A stretch of DNA of 58,341 nucleotides from Ruminococcus sp. (GTDB lineage Bacteria; Bacillota; Clostridia; Lachnospirales; Lachnospiraceae). A program made the translations under genes and the position numbers. Below, in pieces: positions 7,374-17,662 of the stretch. The notes beneath the pieces are model-generated. The model worked only from the letters and a program-made list of their open reading frames with translations, searched no databases and was not told the origin of the DNA. Location of the stretch: positions 1 through 58,341 of the forward strand of contig JAHHTL010000009.1 of the NCBI GenBank assembly GCA_020024635.1, given 5' to 3'. Numbering within the stretch: the first letter of the stretch is position 1; the number at the start of each line of letters is the position of its first letter.

Positions 7374-9161
7374 CTATTTTTCTACTGGACGATTCTGAAG
7401 GCCTAATTCTATCATTTGTTTTTCATCCACAAGTCCTGGTGCTTCTGTCATAAGGCAAGAGGCATCCTTGATTTTTGGGAACGCCATCACATCACGAATG
7501 CTGTCTTCTTTTGCCATAAGCATCACAAGACGATCCAACCCATATGCAAGTCCTGCGTGTGGTGGCACACCGTATTTAAACGCATCCAAAAGGAATCCAA
7601 ACTGTTCGTGAGCCTGCTCTTTTGTAAATCCAAGAACTTCAAACATCTTTTCCTGAATTTCATTCTGGTAAATTCGGATACTACCTCCACCAATTTCGTT
7701 TCCGTTTAGAACAATGTCGTATGCTTTTGCACGTACACTACCTGGATCTGTATCAATTCGCTCCAAATCTTCTTCCATTGGCATCGTAAATGGATGATGC
7801 ATTGCGAGGAAACGTCCTTGTTCATCGCTCCACTCAAGAAGTGGGAACTCTGTGATCCAAACGAAATGATATTCATTTTTATCTAAAAGTTCCATCTGTT
7901 TTGCAAGTTCCAGACGAAGCGCTCCTAACGAATCCCATACGATTTTATTTTTATCCGCTGCAAATAAAAGAAGATCTCCTGCTTCTGCGTCCATGGCTTT
8001 GACAAGTGCCATCATCTCTTCTTCTGTCATAAACTTCGCGAAGGATGATTTAATTGTGTTGTCTGGCTGAATTGCAATATATGCAAGTCCTTTTGCACCA
8101 TAGTCTTTGACAAAACTTACTAATTTATCAATTTTCTTACGAGGCATCTGACCTTGCCCTTTTGCATTGATACCACGAACCGTTCCCCCATTTTCGATGG
8201 CACCTTTAAATACTGCAAATTCACTATCTTTTACAACCTCAGTTACATTCACAAGTTCCATACCAAAACGAAGATCTGGCTTATCTGAACCAAAACGATC
8301 CATCGCTTCTTGCCATGTCATTCTCTGAATTGGAAGTTCCACATCTACATCAAGCACTTCCTTGAACACTTTTGCAAGATAGCGCTCGTTTACATCGATT
8401 ACATCATCTACATCTACAAAAGAAAGTTCCATATCAATCTGTGTGAATTCTGGCTGTCTGTCTGCTCGTAAATCCTCATCTCGGAAACATTTTGCAATTT
8501 GGAAATAACGATCATATCCAGAACACATCAAAAGCTGTTTGAAGAGCTGTGGAGACTGTGGAAGTCCGTAAAAACTTCCCGGATGAATACGGCTTGGTAC
8601 AAGATAGTCTCTTGCACCTTCTGGTGTACTTTTTCCAAGAATTGGGGTTTCGATTTCCAAGAATCCTTCTTCTGACAAGAATTGACGTGTTAGCGTTGTT
8701 ACTTTGCTACGCATCATAAGGTTTCTTTGAAGATCTGGTCTTCTAAGATCCAAATAACGATATTTTAAACGCAATTCTTCTTTTGTTTTAATATTTTCTT
8801 CAATTGGGAACGGTGGTGTCTCAGACTCTGACAATACACGAAGTTCCTCCGCTCGTATTTCAATCTGTCCTGTGGCAAGATTTTCATTCACTGCTCCTCT
8901 TCTCGCCTCAACTTTACCTACGACAGCGATTACGAACTCACTTCTAAGGCGTGATGCTTTTTCAATCAATTCTGCCTGTTCTTCCCCTTCAAAAACAATC
9001 TGAAGAATTCCGGAACGGTCACGAAGATCGAGAAATACGATTCCCCCTTTGTTTCTATTTTTCTGAACCCACCCCATCACAGTAACTGTTTCGCCAATAT
9101 TTGCAACGGAAAGTTCTGTACAACGATGTGTTCTTTTTAAGCCTTTCATTGATTCTGCCAT
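7374..9161 (-). CDS. aspS: aspartate--tRNA ligase
   Basis: A class II synthetase of 595 residues, charging tRNA-Asp (possibly also tRNA-Asn in organisms lacking AsnS). An OB-fold anticodon domain is at the N-terminus (about 10-110). Motif 2 is FRDEDLRADRQPEFTQID, a bacterial GAD-type insertion follows in the middle, and motif 3 GLAYGLDRL is near the C-terminus. I prefer the ATG at 9161, preceded by GAGAGGAAAAGATT, over the in-frame ATG at 9182, which has no ribosome site. It lies directly behind hisS, the same hisS-aspS pairing seen in Bacillus. Confidence 0.96.
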   Translation of the reverse strand: MAESMKGLKRTHRCTELSVANIGETVTVMGWVQKNRNKGGIVFLDLRDRSGILQIVFEGEEQAELIEKASRLRSEFVIAVVGKVEARRGAVNENLATGQIEIRAEELRVLSESETPPFPIEENIKTKEELRLKYRYLDLRRPDLQRNLMMRSKVTTLTRQFLSEEGFLEIETPILGKSTPEGARDYLVPSRIHPGSFYGLPQSPQLFKQLLMCSGYDRYFQIAKCFRDEDLRADRQPEFTQIDMELSFVDVDDVIDVNERYLAKVFKEVLDVDVELPIQRMTWQEAMDRFGSDKPDLRFGMELVNVTEVVKDSEFAVFKGAIENGGTVRGINAKGQGQMPRKKIDKLVSFVKDYGAKGLAYIAIQPDNTIKSSFAKFMTEEEMMALVKAMDAEAGDLLLFAADKNKIVWDSLGALRLELAKQMELLDKNEYHFVWITEFPLLEWSDEQGRFLAMHHPFTMPMEEDLERIDTDPGSVRAKAYDIVLNGNEIGGGSIRIYQNEIQEKMFEVLGFTKEQAHEQFGFLLDAFKYGVPPHAGLAYGLDRLVMLMAKEDSIRDVMAFPKIKDASCLMTEAPGLVDEKQMIELGLQNRPVEK

Positions 9162-9183
9162 AATCTTTTCCTCTCTTTTCATC

Positions 9184-10449
9184 CTATAACTGATTCACTG
9201 AATCTTTATAACATTCTATAATCTCTTCATATCCTTGCTGTGCTAACTGCTCTTTTTGGAATTTCTTATTTTTCTTCATATTTACAATCATTACTTGCTT
9301 TCCACACTGACGCTCTTTCTTTGCTAAACTTAGTACTTTAAGCATACCTTCCTGTGGCATATTCTTCTCTACTAAAAACGCCTTTTTCTCTTTTGACGTT
9401 GGAACTTTGTAGCCTCTTTCTAGCAACAGCATGACAATTCGCTCGAATCCAATGGAAAATCCAACCGCTGGTGTATTTTGCCCTGTGAACTTCCCGATCA
9501 TTTCATCATAGCGACCGCCTCCACCTACAGAACCTCCAAACTCGTCCATAGAGATTTCAAAAATAGTTCCTGTATAGTAGGACATTCCTCGTACTAATGT
9601 TGGATCGAAACTGATTTTAAATTCTGCTTCTTTGGCGCTTTCTACACTTGTGATGATCATTTCCAATGAAGCCGCTGCTTCATCCGACAAAAAGCCTTCC
9701 AATTTTTCTTTACAGTAGCGCACACCTTGTACGTCATTCGTAATTTCTTTAAATAACTGCAAATATTTCTCAACAGATTCTTTCGCATAACCATTTTCCT
9801 CTAATTCAGCTGCAACCCCTTCCAAACCAATCTTGTCCATCTTGTCTAAGATAATGAAGACGTTCTCATACTCTTCTTCTTTAAATCCGCTATAAGCTGC
9901 CATGGCTTTTAAAAATCTTCGATCATTGATTCGAATTGTGAAATTTTTAAAATCAAGTTTTCCAAGAAGCGTCGTCGTTGCAAGAATCAGTTCAATTTCT
10001 GCAAGGTTTGAAGCCTCTCCTAAAATGTCAATATCACACTGCATGAATTGACGGAAGCGACCTCTTTGTGGTCTGTCTGCACGCCAAACATTTCCCATCT
10101 GAAGCGCTTTGAAAGGGGATGGAAGTTCGTTTGCATGGTTGGAATAATAACGGGAAAGCGGCACCGTAAGATCATAACGAAGTCCACCATCAACTACGTC
10201 CATTTCTTCTTTTGCTGTATCAAGTTTTAGCTTTTCTCCACGCTTTAAAATCTTAAAAATAAGTTTTTCATTATCTCCACCTTGCTTGCTACAAAGATTT
10301 TCAATATGTTCTACACATGGTGTCTCTATGGATGAGAATCCAAATGTTTTATAAGTTTCTTTGATAAGGCTGATTACATAATCCCTGATTTCCATTTCTT
10401 CTGGCATCATGTCTTTCATTCCGGTAACTGGTTTTCTTTTTAACGCCAT
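9184..10449 (-). CDS. hisS: histidine--tRNA ligase
   Basis: A 421-residue class II synthetase. Motif 2 region: QMGNVWRADRPQRGRFRQF. The histidine-specific motif LVRGMSYYTG is intact, as are GGRYDEMIGKF and the C-terminal anticodon domain (about 330-421). The start at 10449 has AAGGAG at good spacing; the ATG two codons upstream is too close to it. The start overlaps the hemZ stop by 10 bp, indicating coupled translation. No T-box leader is visible ahead of this operon. Confidence 0.95.
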   Translation of the reverse strand: MALKRKPVTGMKDMMPEEMEIRDYVISLIKETYKTFGFSSIETPCVEHIENLCSKQGGDNEKLIFKILKRGEKLKLDTAKEEMDVVDGGLRYDLTVPLSRYYSNHANELPSPFKALQMGNVWRADRPQRGRFRQFMQCDIDILGEASNLAEIELILATTTLLGKLDFKNFTIRINDRRFLKAMAAYSGFKEEEYENVFIILDKMDKIGLEGVAAELEENGYAKESVEKYLQLFKEITNDVQGVRYCKEKLEGFLSDEAAASLEMIITSVESAKEAEFKISFDPTLVRGMSYYTGTIFEISMDEFGGSVGGGGRYDEMIGKFTGQNTPAVGFSIGFERIVMLLLERGYKVPTSKEKKAFLVEKNMPQEGMLKVLSLAKKERQCGKQVMIVNMKKNKKFQKEQLAQQGYEEIIECYKDSVNQL

Positions 10450-11870
10450 AACCATTCTCCTTTTCGTTCTATCATTTCGTCGATACGAGAAATATATTCT
10501 CCAATGTCCTTTACATTTTCAATGCGGACTAAATTGCTTAGTTTTCCGTTTTCCATCCTTTGCTTTTTCGGGAGTACAACTTTCGTTGTTGCACCTGCTC
10601 CTGTTGCAACAATGGTCTGCTTTTCTTCCATAATAAGTATATTGTATATTCCGGCTTTGTCAACCTTTGCATACCCAACATTCTCAAAATTTCCAGCAAT
10701 ATTTTTTTGCCGGTATAAGTAGTATGGAATAAGAGCCATCTTTTCTGCCCTCTTGGCCCCCTCCTCTATCATCTGCTCAATGTCTACACTCATTGTCACT
10801 TCTTGATGCTCTTGTCCAAGCCTTGCTGCTCGCTTAATTGCCAACGCATGAATGGTAAGGCTGTCTGGATGCAGTTCTTCAATCTGACTTAAGGTATCTT
10901 GCATATCTTCTACCGTTTCTCCAGGGAGCCCTGCGATCAAATCCATATTAATATTATCAAACCCAAGCTCCCTTGCAATCCAAAAAACATTTTTCACATC
11001 TTCAACCGAATGCTTTCTCCCTACTTCATCCAATGTTTTTTGCTGCATGGTTTGTGGATTTATGGAAATACGAGTCACTGGATACTTTGCCATAACTTCT
11101 AACTTCTCTTTTGTAATACTGTCTGGTCTTCCAGCTTCTATTGTAAATTCCAAGAGATGCTCGAAAGAAAATTCTGCTTTGATTGTCTCCAGTAATTTTT
11201 CCAACTGTACTGCACTTAGTGTGGTAGGCGTTCCGCCCCCAATATAAATCGTATTTAAACGCTTGTCTTTCATTCCCCTTGCAACTGCATGAATTTCTTT
11301 TAGCAGTGCCTCTACATATTCATCCATTCTTCCCTGCCATGTTGAAGCCAGTGAGGAACTAAATGAACAATAGGAACAAATGCTTGGACAAAATGGAATT
11401 CCTACATATAGGCTATAGCCTTCTTTATAGTCTAATCTACTTAATAATTCTTTTTCACGTTTTGCAATGGAAATGCCTAACTTTGCCTTCTCTTCGCTAA
11501 CGTCATATTCCTTTCTTAGGAATTCAAATATGGCTTTCTCGCTATTTCCCTCTTCCATCTTCCTCATGATCAGTTTTGTCGGCCGAATTCCGGTAAGCAT
11601 TCCCCATGCAAGGTGTCTTCCCGTCCTTTGACACCATCTGTCATACACGCTGCGGGTAACCATTGCTTTTACACGTTGCCTTGTATCTGGATCCGAAAGA
11701 TTTGCTTTCATTGCGAGGGAAAGGCAAGTCCCACCGTCTAGTTTAATTTGAACGAGTGGTTCTTGCCTTTCCTCAAGTTTTTGACGAATCTCTTCCTTTG
11801 GGAAAAACGCTTTTGTAATATGATACAGATTGTACATAAACACGGTATCTTTACTAATAATATCTATCAT
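10440..11870 (-). CDS. hemZ: HemZ-type coproporphyrinogen III dehydrogenase, radical SAM
   Basis: A 476-residue HemN/HemZ-family radical SAM protein. The cluster motif CPSICSYCSF has cysteines at 161, 165 and 168. It is followed by YIGGGTPTTLS and by SINPQTM and GLPGETVEDM, typical of the family. The N-terminal 150 residues are the extra domain found in clostridial HemZ. HemZ-type proteins catalyse oxygen-independent coproporphyrinogen decarboxylation in some bacteria. No other haem gene is in the window, so the actual role here (haem synthesis or another HemN-like reaction) is open. Confidence 0.9.
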   Translation of the reverse strand: MIDIISKDTVFMYNLYHITKAFFPKEEIRQKLEERQEPLVQIKLDGGTCLSLAMKANLSDPDTRQRVKAMVTRSVYDRWCQRTGRHLAWGMLTGIRPTKLIMRKMEEGNSEKAIFEFLRKEYDVSEEKAKLGISIAKREKELLSRLDYKEGYSLYVGIPFCPSICSYCSFSSSLASTWQGRMDEYVEALLKEIHAVARGMKDKRLNTIYIGGGTPTTLSAVQLEKLLETIKAEFSFEHLLEFTIEAGRPDSITKEKLEVMAKYPVTRISINPQTMQQKTLDEVGRKHSVEDVKNVFWIARELGFDNINMDLIAGLPGETVEDMQDTLSQIEELHPDSLTIHALAIKRAARLGQEHQEVTMSVDIEQMIEEGAKRAEKMALIPYYLYRQKNIAGNFENVGYAKVDKAGIYNILIMEEKQTIVATGAGATTKVVLPKKQRMENGKLSNLVRIENVKDIGEYISRIDEMIERKGEWLWR

Positions 11871-11905
11871 AATCTTGTAAATCCTGCTTTCTTTCCTCTC
11901 CCAAT

Positions 11906-12535
11906 CTATGAAAGGAAAGGATTGTTCCTTTTCTCAAATGCTATGGTCGTCTCCTCCATATGTCCCGGGTAAACTTTCGTTCCCTCTGGAAGCACCATTA
12001 ATTTTTCCTCCACAGAACGAATCAGAACCGAGCTGCTTCCTGTTGGAAAATCCGTCCTTCCTACAGAGCCACAAAATAAGGTGTCTCCTGAAAAAAGAAT
12101 GCCTTCTTTAGAACAGTAGTAACAACACCCTCCTTTGGTATGTCCTGGCGTATAAATCACTTGAAACAAAAAGCCGGCAACTTCCAGTTCTTCTCCATCT
12201 TCTACATAGACTGCATGGGAAAATGTATATCCTTTTCCATACATTGCCGAAAGATTTTGTGTTGCGTCATTTAACAATTCCTTCTCTTCTCTGTGTGCAT
12301 ACACTGGGACATTATATTGATTTAAAACATCCTCAATTCCCATAATATGGTCAAAATGTCCATGTGTCAGGAATACCGCAGCCAAATGCAATTGCTCCTT
12401 GGCCATAGTCTCTTCCAATTCTTTGGAAAAAGCTGCCGGATCGATCAGGATACCTGTATGTGTATCTTCATTTATGACAAGATAAGTATTGGTACCAATC
12501 ATCCCTGTTAAAAATCTTTTTATCTTCATCTTCAT
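11906..12535 (-). CDS. MBL-fold metallo-hydrolase, glyoxalase II-like
   Basis: A 209-residue metallo-beta-lactamase-fold hydrolase. Metal ligands are visible: THGHFDH (His58, His60, Asp62, His63), His132 in TPGHTKGG, the Asp of FSGDTLF, and the His of YPGHME. The layout matches hydroxyacylglutathione-hydrolase-like proteins but lacks the C-terminal helical domain of true GloB, so the thioester substrate is unknown. Start and rel stop overlap as TAATG. In many Firmicutes this hydrolase sits between rel and hemZ, as here. Confidence 0.92.
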   Translation of the reverse strand: MKMKIKRFLTGMIGTNTYLVINEDTHTGILIDPAAFSKELEETMAKEQLHLAAVFLTHGHFDHIMGIEDVLNQYNVPVYAHREEKELLNDATQNLSAMYGKGYTFSHAVYVEDGEELEVAGFLFQVIYTPGHTKGGCCYYCSKEGILFSGDTLFCGSVGRTDFPTGSSSVLIRSVEEKLMVLPEGTKVYPGHMEETTIAFEKRNNPFLS

Positions 12536-14841
12536 TAACCCGTTGTTCTTTCAATATCAATCACATTTTCAATCTGTCTTAATTTTCCAATAATTTTATT
12601 CAGTTCATCTCGTCCATGGACAATGAACCCAATTTCAAAGGTTGCTGTTCCCTTTTTACTGGTACGTACATTCAGCGATTTAAGATCAATCTTTGCTTCT
12701 GTAAATACTTTTGATATTTCCATAAGAAGTCCAGATCGATCATAAGCAAACATCTTAAGCTCTGCCAGATATTTACCACCGGCCCCAGCTTCGGATGTAT
12801 TCTCCCATTCTGCCGTAATTAGTCTTTGTCTCTCTGCCTCTGATAAATTTAACACATTAATGCAGTCCGTCCTGTGAATCGTAAGTCCTCTTCCTCTTGT
12901 AACAAATCCCACAATTTCATCACCCGGTACTGGATTACAGCATTTGGAAAAACGAACTGCCATATCATCAATTCCTTTTACAACAATTCCGCTTTTCGAT
13001 TTTGCAATGTGAACGGTCTGATTGCTTGCTTCTGAAATTTTTTCCAATATGGTCTCGTCTGTAATCTCTTTTTTATGCTCTTTTCCATACTCTTCCACCA
13101 GTCGATTGACCACTTGGCCTTCTTTTAATCCTCCGTGTCCAATCGCTGCCAAAACAGCTTCCCAATCCCGAAAACCATATTTTAACTGCACAACCTGCTG
13201 ATATTTTGTTTTCATGATATTGGAAAGATTGATGGATTTTGCTCTACAATAGGAAGCAATCATTTCTTTTCCACGGACAATATTTTCTTCTTTAAATTCC
13301 TTTTTGAACCATTGATTGATTTTATTCTTTGCCTGCGTACTTTTTACAATACTAAGCCAGTCTCGGCTTGGTCCCTTACAATTTTGAGACGTTACAATTT
13401 CGATACGATCTCCATTTTGAATTTTATAATCAATGTTTACAAGCTTTCCATTGACTCTTGCTCCAACCATTTTATTTCCAACCGCACTATGGATGGCATA
13501 GGCAAAGTCAACGGGAGTGGAACCTTTCGGAAGATTTTTGACATCACCATTTGGGGTAAAACAGTAGACATCCTCTGAAAACAGATCCAAATCTCCTTTT
13601 AAGAGGCTCAAGAATTCGCGATTATCGGACATATCTTTCTGCCACTCAAGAATTTGACGAAGCCAACTTAACTTCTCTTCTTCTTGTGCTTTTACACTTT
13701 TATTGGAGTTTCCATTTTCTTTATACTTCCAGTGGGCCGCGATACCGTATTCGGCTGTTTTATGCATCTCTTCTGTTCGAATTTGGATTTCGAACGGTTG
13801 CCCCGTCGGACTCATAAGGGTCGTGTGAAGTGACTGATACATATTTGCCTTTGGCATAGCAATATAATCTTTAAATCGTCCCGGAATCGGGGTATACATC
13901 TCATGGATCACACCCAGCGCCGCATAACAATCTTTCACAGAACTTACGATGATACGAACCGCAAACAAATCGTATACCTGATCCAGTGTCTTATCCTGAT
14001 TTACCATCTTTTTGTAAATACTAAAAAAGTGTTTTACACGACCATACACCTTGGCTTCAATTTCTGAATTTTTCATATGCTTTGACACTTCCGCAACAAT
14101 CTGCTGCACGAATTCTTCTCGCTGTGTCCTTCTAGCATTTAAATCCTCCACTAATTTATAGTACACTTCGGGTTGATTGTATTTTAATGCAAGATCGTCA
14201 AGTTCAATCTTAATCTTAGAAATACCGAGTCGATGTGCCAGTGGAGCATAGATGTCCATGGTCTCTCTTGACTTTTCTTTTTGTTTTTCTTCTGTCATAA
14301 ATTCAAGGGTACGCATATTGTGCAATCGATCCGCTAATTTTATGATAATTACACGAATATCCTTTGCCATGGCAAGGAACATCTTTCTTAAATTTTCCGC
14401 TTGCACTTCTAGCTTATCCTTTGCGTAGGATAACTGCCCCAGCTTTGTCACCCCATCTACGAGAAGAGCCACTTCTTCTCCAAATTCTCGCGTAATGTCC
14501 TCTAACGTCATACTGGTGTCTTCTACAACGTCATGAAGCATCCCTGAGACAATGGTCTCTTTATCCATTTCCAAGTCTGCAAGAATAATTCCAACCCACA
14601 GTGGGTGGATAATATAAGGCTCACCAGATTTTCTAATCTGTTGCTTGTGAGCCTGACTTGCAATTTGGTACGCTTTTTCTATCAGTGAAATATCCGCTGA
14701 AGGATGGTATTTTTTCACTCTATCGATCAGAACTTTATAGAGCTGATCAGGATCTTGATAATCCTCTGGTGCTTTAACCGCATGACCATCTATTATTTCA
14801 AGATTTTTATTTAATAATTCGTATTCTTTTGTTCCTGACAT
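12535..14841 (-). CDS. rel: bifunctional (p)ppGpp synthetase/hydrolase Rel
   Basis: A 768-residue long RSH protein controlling the stringent response. The HD hydrolase domain is about 45-200, with His103-Asp104 in HDVVEDT intact. The synthetase domain is about 240-350 (YDLFAVRII, GRFKDYIAMPKANMYQSLHT). A TGS domain follows at about 395-455 and an ACT domain at the end (about 690-768). Both catalytic halves look functional. I chose the ATG at 14841 because AAGGTGG precedes it; the frame extends nine codons to a TTG with no ribosome site. Coupled to the downstream MBL hydrolase. Confidence 0.96.
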   Translation of the reverse strand: MSGTKEYELLNKNLEIIDGHAVKAPEDYQDPDQLYKVLIDRVKKYHPSADISLIEKAYQIASQAHKQQIRKSGEPYIIHPLWVGIILADLEMDKETIVSGMLHDVVEDTSMTLEDITREFGEEVALLVDGVTKLGQLSYAKDKLEVQAENLRKMFLAMAKDIRVIIIKLADRLHNMRTLEFMTEEKQKEKSRETMDIYAPLAHRLGISKIKIELDDLALKYNQPEVYYKLVEDLNARRTQREEFVQQIVAEVSKHMKNSEIEAKVYGRVKHFFSIYKKMVNQDKTLDQVYDLFAVRIIVSSVKDCYAALGVIHEMYTPIPGRFKDYIAMPKANMYQSLHTTLMSPTGQPFEIQIRTEEMHKTAEYGIAAHWKYKENGNSNKSVKAQEEEKLSWLRQILEWQKDMSDNREFLSLLKGDLDLFSEDVYCFTPNGDVKNLPKGSTPVDFAYAIHSAVGNKMVGARVNGKLVNIDYKIQNGDRIEIVTSQNCKGPSRDWLSIVKSTQAKNKINQWFKKEFKEENIVRGKEMIASYCRAKSINLSNIMKTKYQQVVQLKYGFRDWEAVLAAIGHGGLKEGQVVNRLVEEYGKEHKKEITDETILEKISEASNQTVHIAKSKSGIVVKGIDDMAVRFSKCCNPVPGDEIVGFVTRGRGLTIHRTDCINVLNLSEAERQRLITAEWENTSEAGAGGKYLAELKMFAYDRSGLLMEISKVFTEAKIDLKSLNVRTSKKGTATFEIGFIVHGRDELNKIIGKLRQIENVIDIERTTG

Positions 14842-14980
14842 TACTAATACCACCTTCTTTTTCTTCAAAATTTACATTTTATATAAATTTTATATTTCTT
14901 AGTATATCATTTTTTTTATTTTTTTCAAACTGTTTCCTTACCAAGGCTATCAAAATCTCTTTCCCTTTAACATTGGATTT

Positions 14981-16693
14981 TTATTGATAATTCACAATTG
15001 TAACCTGCAAGGTACTTCTTCCTTGATATTCATTGATGGATGGATAATAGGTAAACATCATGTCTTTTTTCTTTTGAATATAGTCCATACATTCTTTTGC
15101 TTCTCCAAAATAAACCGCATCCATCTTTATTCCGTCTTCATCTTGTATCTGAAATTTCAACACATTTTTATTTTTACCTACTATTTTGGGATACAGAACT
15201 TTCATATTTTTCCCTGCAAACAGAGGCTTTCCATTTCCTTTTCCAAAAGGTTCCAAGCGTTCCAATTGTTGGATCAAGTCTTCCGTAATATAGGAAAGGG
15301 GAAGGGGCATATCAATTTTGACTTTGGGGATTAAATCTTCTTTGGTAAGCGTGGATTGTTCATTGATCATGTAACGAAATTTTTCCACGTTTTCTTTTGG
15401 AAGCGAAACCCCTGCTGCCATTTTATGTCCTCCAAATTTCGTAAACAATGCCTTGCATTTGGTCATTTCTTCGAACATATTGTATTCTTCAATAGAACGC
15501 CCCGATCCTTTTACTCCTTCTTCTGCTTCCGTCAACACAAATGTAGGGCGTGAATACTTCTCTCGAAGTCGCCCCGCAATAATCCCCGCAACACTTTCAT
15601 GACAATCCGGAAGATAAACGACCAGGATGGAATCTTTCTTCAAAGAAGACTGTTCAATCCTCTCTATGGCTTGTTCCACCCCTCGCTCTGTAATTTCTTT
15701 TCTGCTATCATTCAGCGACTTTAAATCTTCTGCTAATAAAAGAGCTTCTTTAGGGGTTTGCGCCTCTAGAAGACTTAATGCTCTTTTTGCAGTGTCAAGG
15801 CGTCCACTTGCATTGATGCATGGACCTAGTACAAATCCAATGTGATAAGTGTTCAAAGAATCTTCTGGTATATTATTGCATTCCATCAAGGCTTTTAATC
15901 CCATATTCTTTGTGTGCCGCAATTTTTGAATTCCGTATTTTACAAAAATACGATTTTCCTCATTTAAATCCATTACATCTCCTACAGTTGCAATAGCCAC
16001 ATTTTCCATAAGATCCTCTATTTCGTTGGTCTCTTTTTGCATGATTTCATATAAAGTCTCTACCAACTTATAAGCAACCGCAGCCCCACAAAGTCCTTTA
16101 AAAGGGTACTCGCAGTCCATCCGATGTGGATCTACTACTGCATCTGCCATAGGCAATATTTCTTTTTTCCCTTCTGCAGTTTCTTCAAAGGGAATCTCAT
16201 GGTGATCCGTAACAATAACCGTCATACCATATTGTTTTGCGTATGCGATTTCTTTTGACGCAGCAATCCCATTGTCGCAAGTAATGATAGTATCAATCCC
16301 ATCCTCTAACGCTCTGTCGATCAATGTTTGGTTCAAGCCATAGCCATCTTTCATGCGGTCAGGTATATCAGTATCTACTACTCCCCCTAGCCTTGTGATT
16401 CCTGTTTTTAAGATGTAGGTTGCGTTTACTCCATCAATGTCATAATCACCAATGACTCTGATCTTGCATCCATTCTCTATTTTTTCCCGAACAATTTCAA
16501 CAGCTTTATTCATATCTTTCATCAAAATCCCATCGTATAGGTCAGCTATTGTACCATTAAGATAACGATCGATTGCTTTATCTTCTATGATATCTCTATT
16601 TCTGATCAGTCGCGCCAAAATTGGAGAAATCTTGTATTTTTCTGCTATTTTCCCAAATTCTGCTTTCTTCATGGAAACAAACCATTTTTCCAT
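14981..16693 (-). CDS. recJ: single-stranded-DNA-specific exonuclease RecJ
   Basis: A 570-residue DHH-family nuclease. Metal-binding motifs are Asp83/85/87 in GDYDIDG, Asp140-Asn141 in CDNGIA and Asp163-His164-His165 in VTDHHE. The DHHA1 domain has GSGRS and FGGHKMAAG (about 400-430), and an OB-type C-terminal domain ends the protein. Length is close to E. coli RecJ (577) and lacks the long extension of the Bacillus protein. The protein degrades 5' ends of single-stranded DNA in repair. AAGAGGTG precedes the ATG. Confidence 0.95.
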   Translation of the reverse strand: MEKWFVSMKKAEFGKIAEKYKISPILARLIRNRDIIEDKAIDRYLNGTIADLYDGILMKDMNKAVEIVREKIENGCKIRVIGDYDIDGVNATYILKTGITRLGGVVDTDIPDRMKDGYGLNQTLIDRALEDGIDTIITCDNGIAASKEIAYAKQYGMTVIVTDHHEIPFEETAEGKKEILPMADAVVDPHRMDCEYPFKGLCGAAVAYKLVETLYEIMQKETNEIEDLMENVAIATVGDVMDLNEENRIFVKYGIQKLRHTKNMGLKALMECNNIPEDSLNTYHIGFVLGPCINASGRLDTAKRALSLLEAQTPKEALLLAEDLKSLNDSRKEITERGVEQAIERIEQSSLKKDSILVVYLPDCHESVAGIIAGRLREKYSRPTFVLTEAEEGVKGSGRSIEEYNMFEEMTKCKALFTKFGGHKMAAGVSLPKENVEKFRYMINEQSTLTKEDLIPKVKIDMPLPLSYITEDLIQQLERLEPFGKGNGKPLFAGKNMKVLYPKIVGKNKNVLKFQIQDEDGIKMDAVYFGEAKECMDYIQKKKDMMFTYYPSINEYQGRSTLQVTIVNYQ

Positions 16694-16776
16694 TTTATCA
16701 CCTCTTATTTCCGTAGAATATTTTTATTTTAATTTGTTCTAGTAGCCCTGTCAAGATACTCCCCTACATCGAAAAA

Positions 16777-16806
16777 CAGCACAATCATTTGTAAACGATT
16801 GTGCTG
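16777..16806 (-). terminator. terminator of the nucleoside operon
   Basis: CAGCACAATC / GATTGTGCTG stem of 10 bp with a T5 run on the minus strand, shortly after the punA stop. Confidence 0.85.
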
Positions 16807-16820
16807 TCAAAGAAACTTTT

Positions 16821-17642
16821 TTATATATTTGTTACGATTTCTGTGACTAATTCTTTGAATTGTTTTGCCACCCGATCTGCTGTTTCTTGAACTTCTGAAT
16901 GATCTAATTTTTCCTTTGTCATTCCTGCTGCCATATTGGTGATGCAAGAAATTCCACAAACTTCCATTCCCATATGAACTGCGGCTATAGCTTCACAAGC
17001 TGTACTCATTCCCACTGCATCACCTCCTAAGGTTCTGCATGCTCTGATTTCTGCTGGTGTTTCATAGCATGGTCCTGTCAACTGTACATATACACCCTTT
17101 TTCAGATCAATTTGCATATTCGATGCAATTTTTTCAATCACATTTTGCATACGTACACTGTATACTTCACTCATATCCGGAAATCTTGCGCCAAGTTCCT
17201 CCACATTTTCTCCTATCAAAGGACTTGGAATATTGAGTGTAATATGATCTTGAATCAGCATGAAATCTCCTGGTTTGAAATCATAATTAACTCCACCTGC
17301 TGCGTTTGTTAGGATCAGTTTTTTCGCCCCCAACATCCCCATAAGTCTTGTTGGCAATACCACATCTGACATTTTATATCCTTCATAATAATGTACCCTG
17401 CCTTGCATGATTACAACTGGAACTTCGCCAACATAACCAAACACAAATCTTCCCTTATGCCCTTTTACCGTAGACACTGGAAATCCTTCAATTTCTGTGT
17501 AATCAATTGTCTGTTCGATTTTTATATTATCCGCATAATCGCCAAGTCCAGATCCTAAAATCAATGCCACTTCTGGCTGAAAATCAATTTTTTTCCTGAC
17601 ACTTTCTACACATGTCATTAATTTTTTATATACTGCATTCAT
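16821..17642 (-). CDS. punA: purine-nucleoside phosphorylase
   Basis: A 273-residue trimeric-type PNP (PunA/PupG class) splitting purine (deoxy)ribonucleosides into base and (deoxy)ribose 1-phosphate. Family landmarks: LGSGLGDYAD (29-38), VKGHKGRFVFG, GRVHYYEGY, TNAAGGV, GPCYETPAE and VGMSTACEAIAA. Last gene of the nucleoside cluster; its sugar phosphate product is the substrate of DeoB encoded two genes upstream. AAAGAGGTTG precedes the ATG. Confidence 0.96.
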   Translation of the reverse strand: MNAVYKKLMTCVESVRKKIDFQPEVALILGSGLGDYADNIKIEQTIDYTEIEGFPVSTVKGHKGRFVFGYVGEVPVVIMQGRVHYYEGYKMSDVVLPTRLMGMLGAKKLILTNAAGGVNYDFKPGDFMLIQDHITLNIPSPLIGENVEELGARFPDMSEVYSVRMQNVIEKIASNMQIDLKKGVYVQLTGPCYETPAEIRACRTLGGDAVGMSTACEAIAAVHMGMEVCGISCITNMAAGMTKEKLDHSEVQETADRVAKQFKELVTEIVTNI

Positions 17643-17662
17643 ATCTACAACCTCTTTTCCTG

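Noticed and set aside
10450..10480. T-box leader for hisS/aspS
   Set aside because: hisS overlaps hemZ and there is no leader space or T-box sequence.
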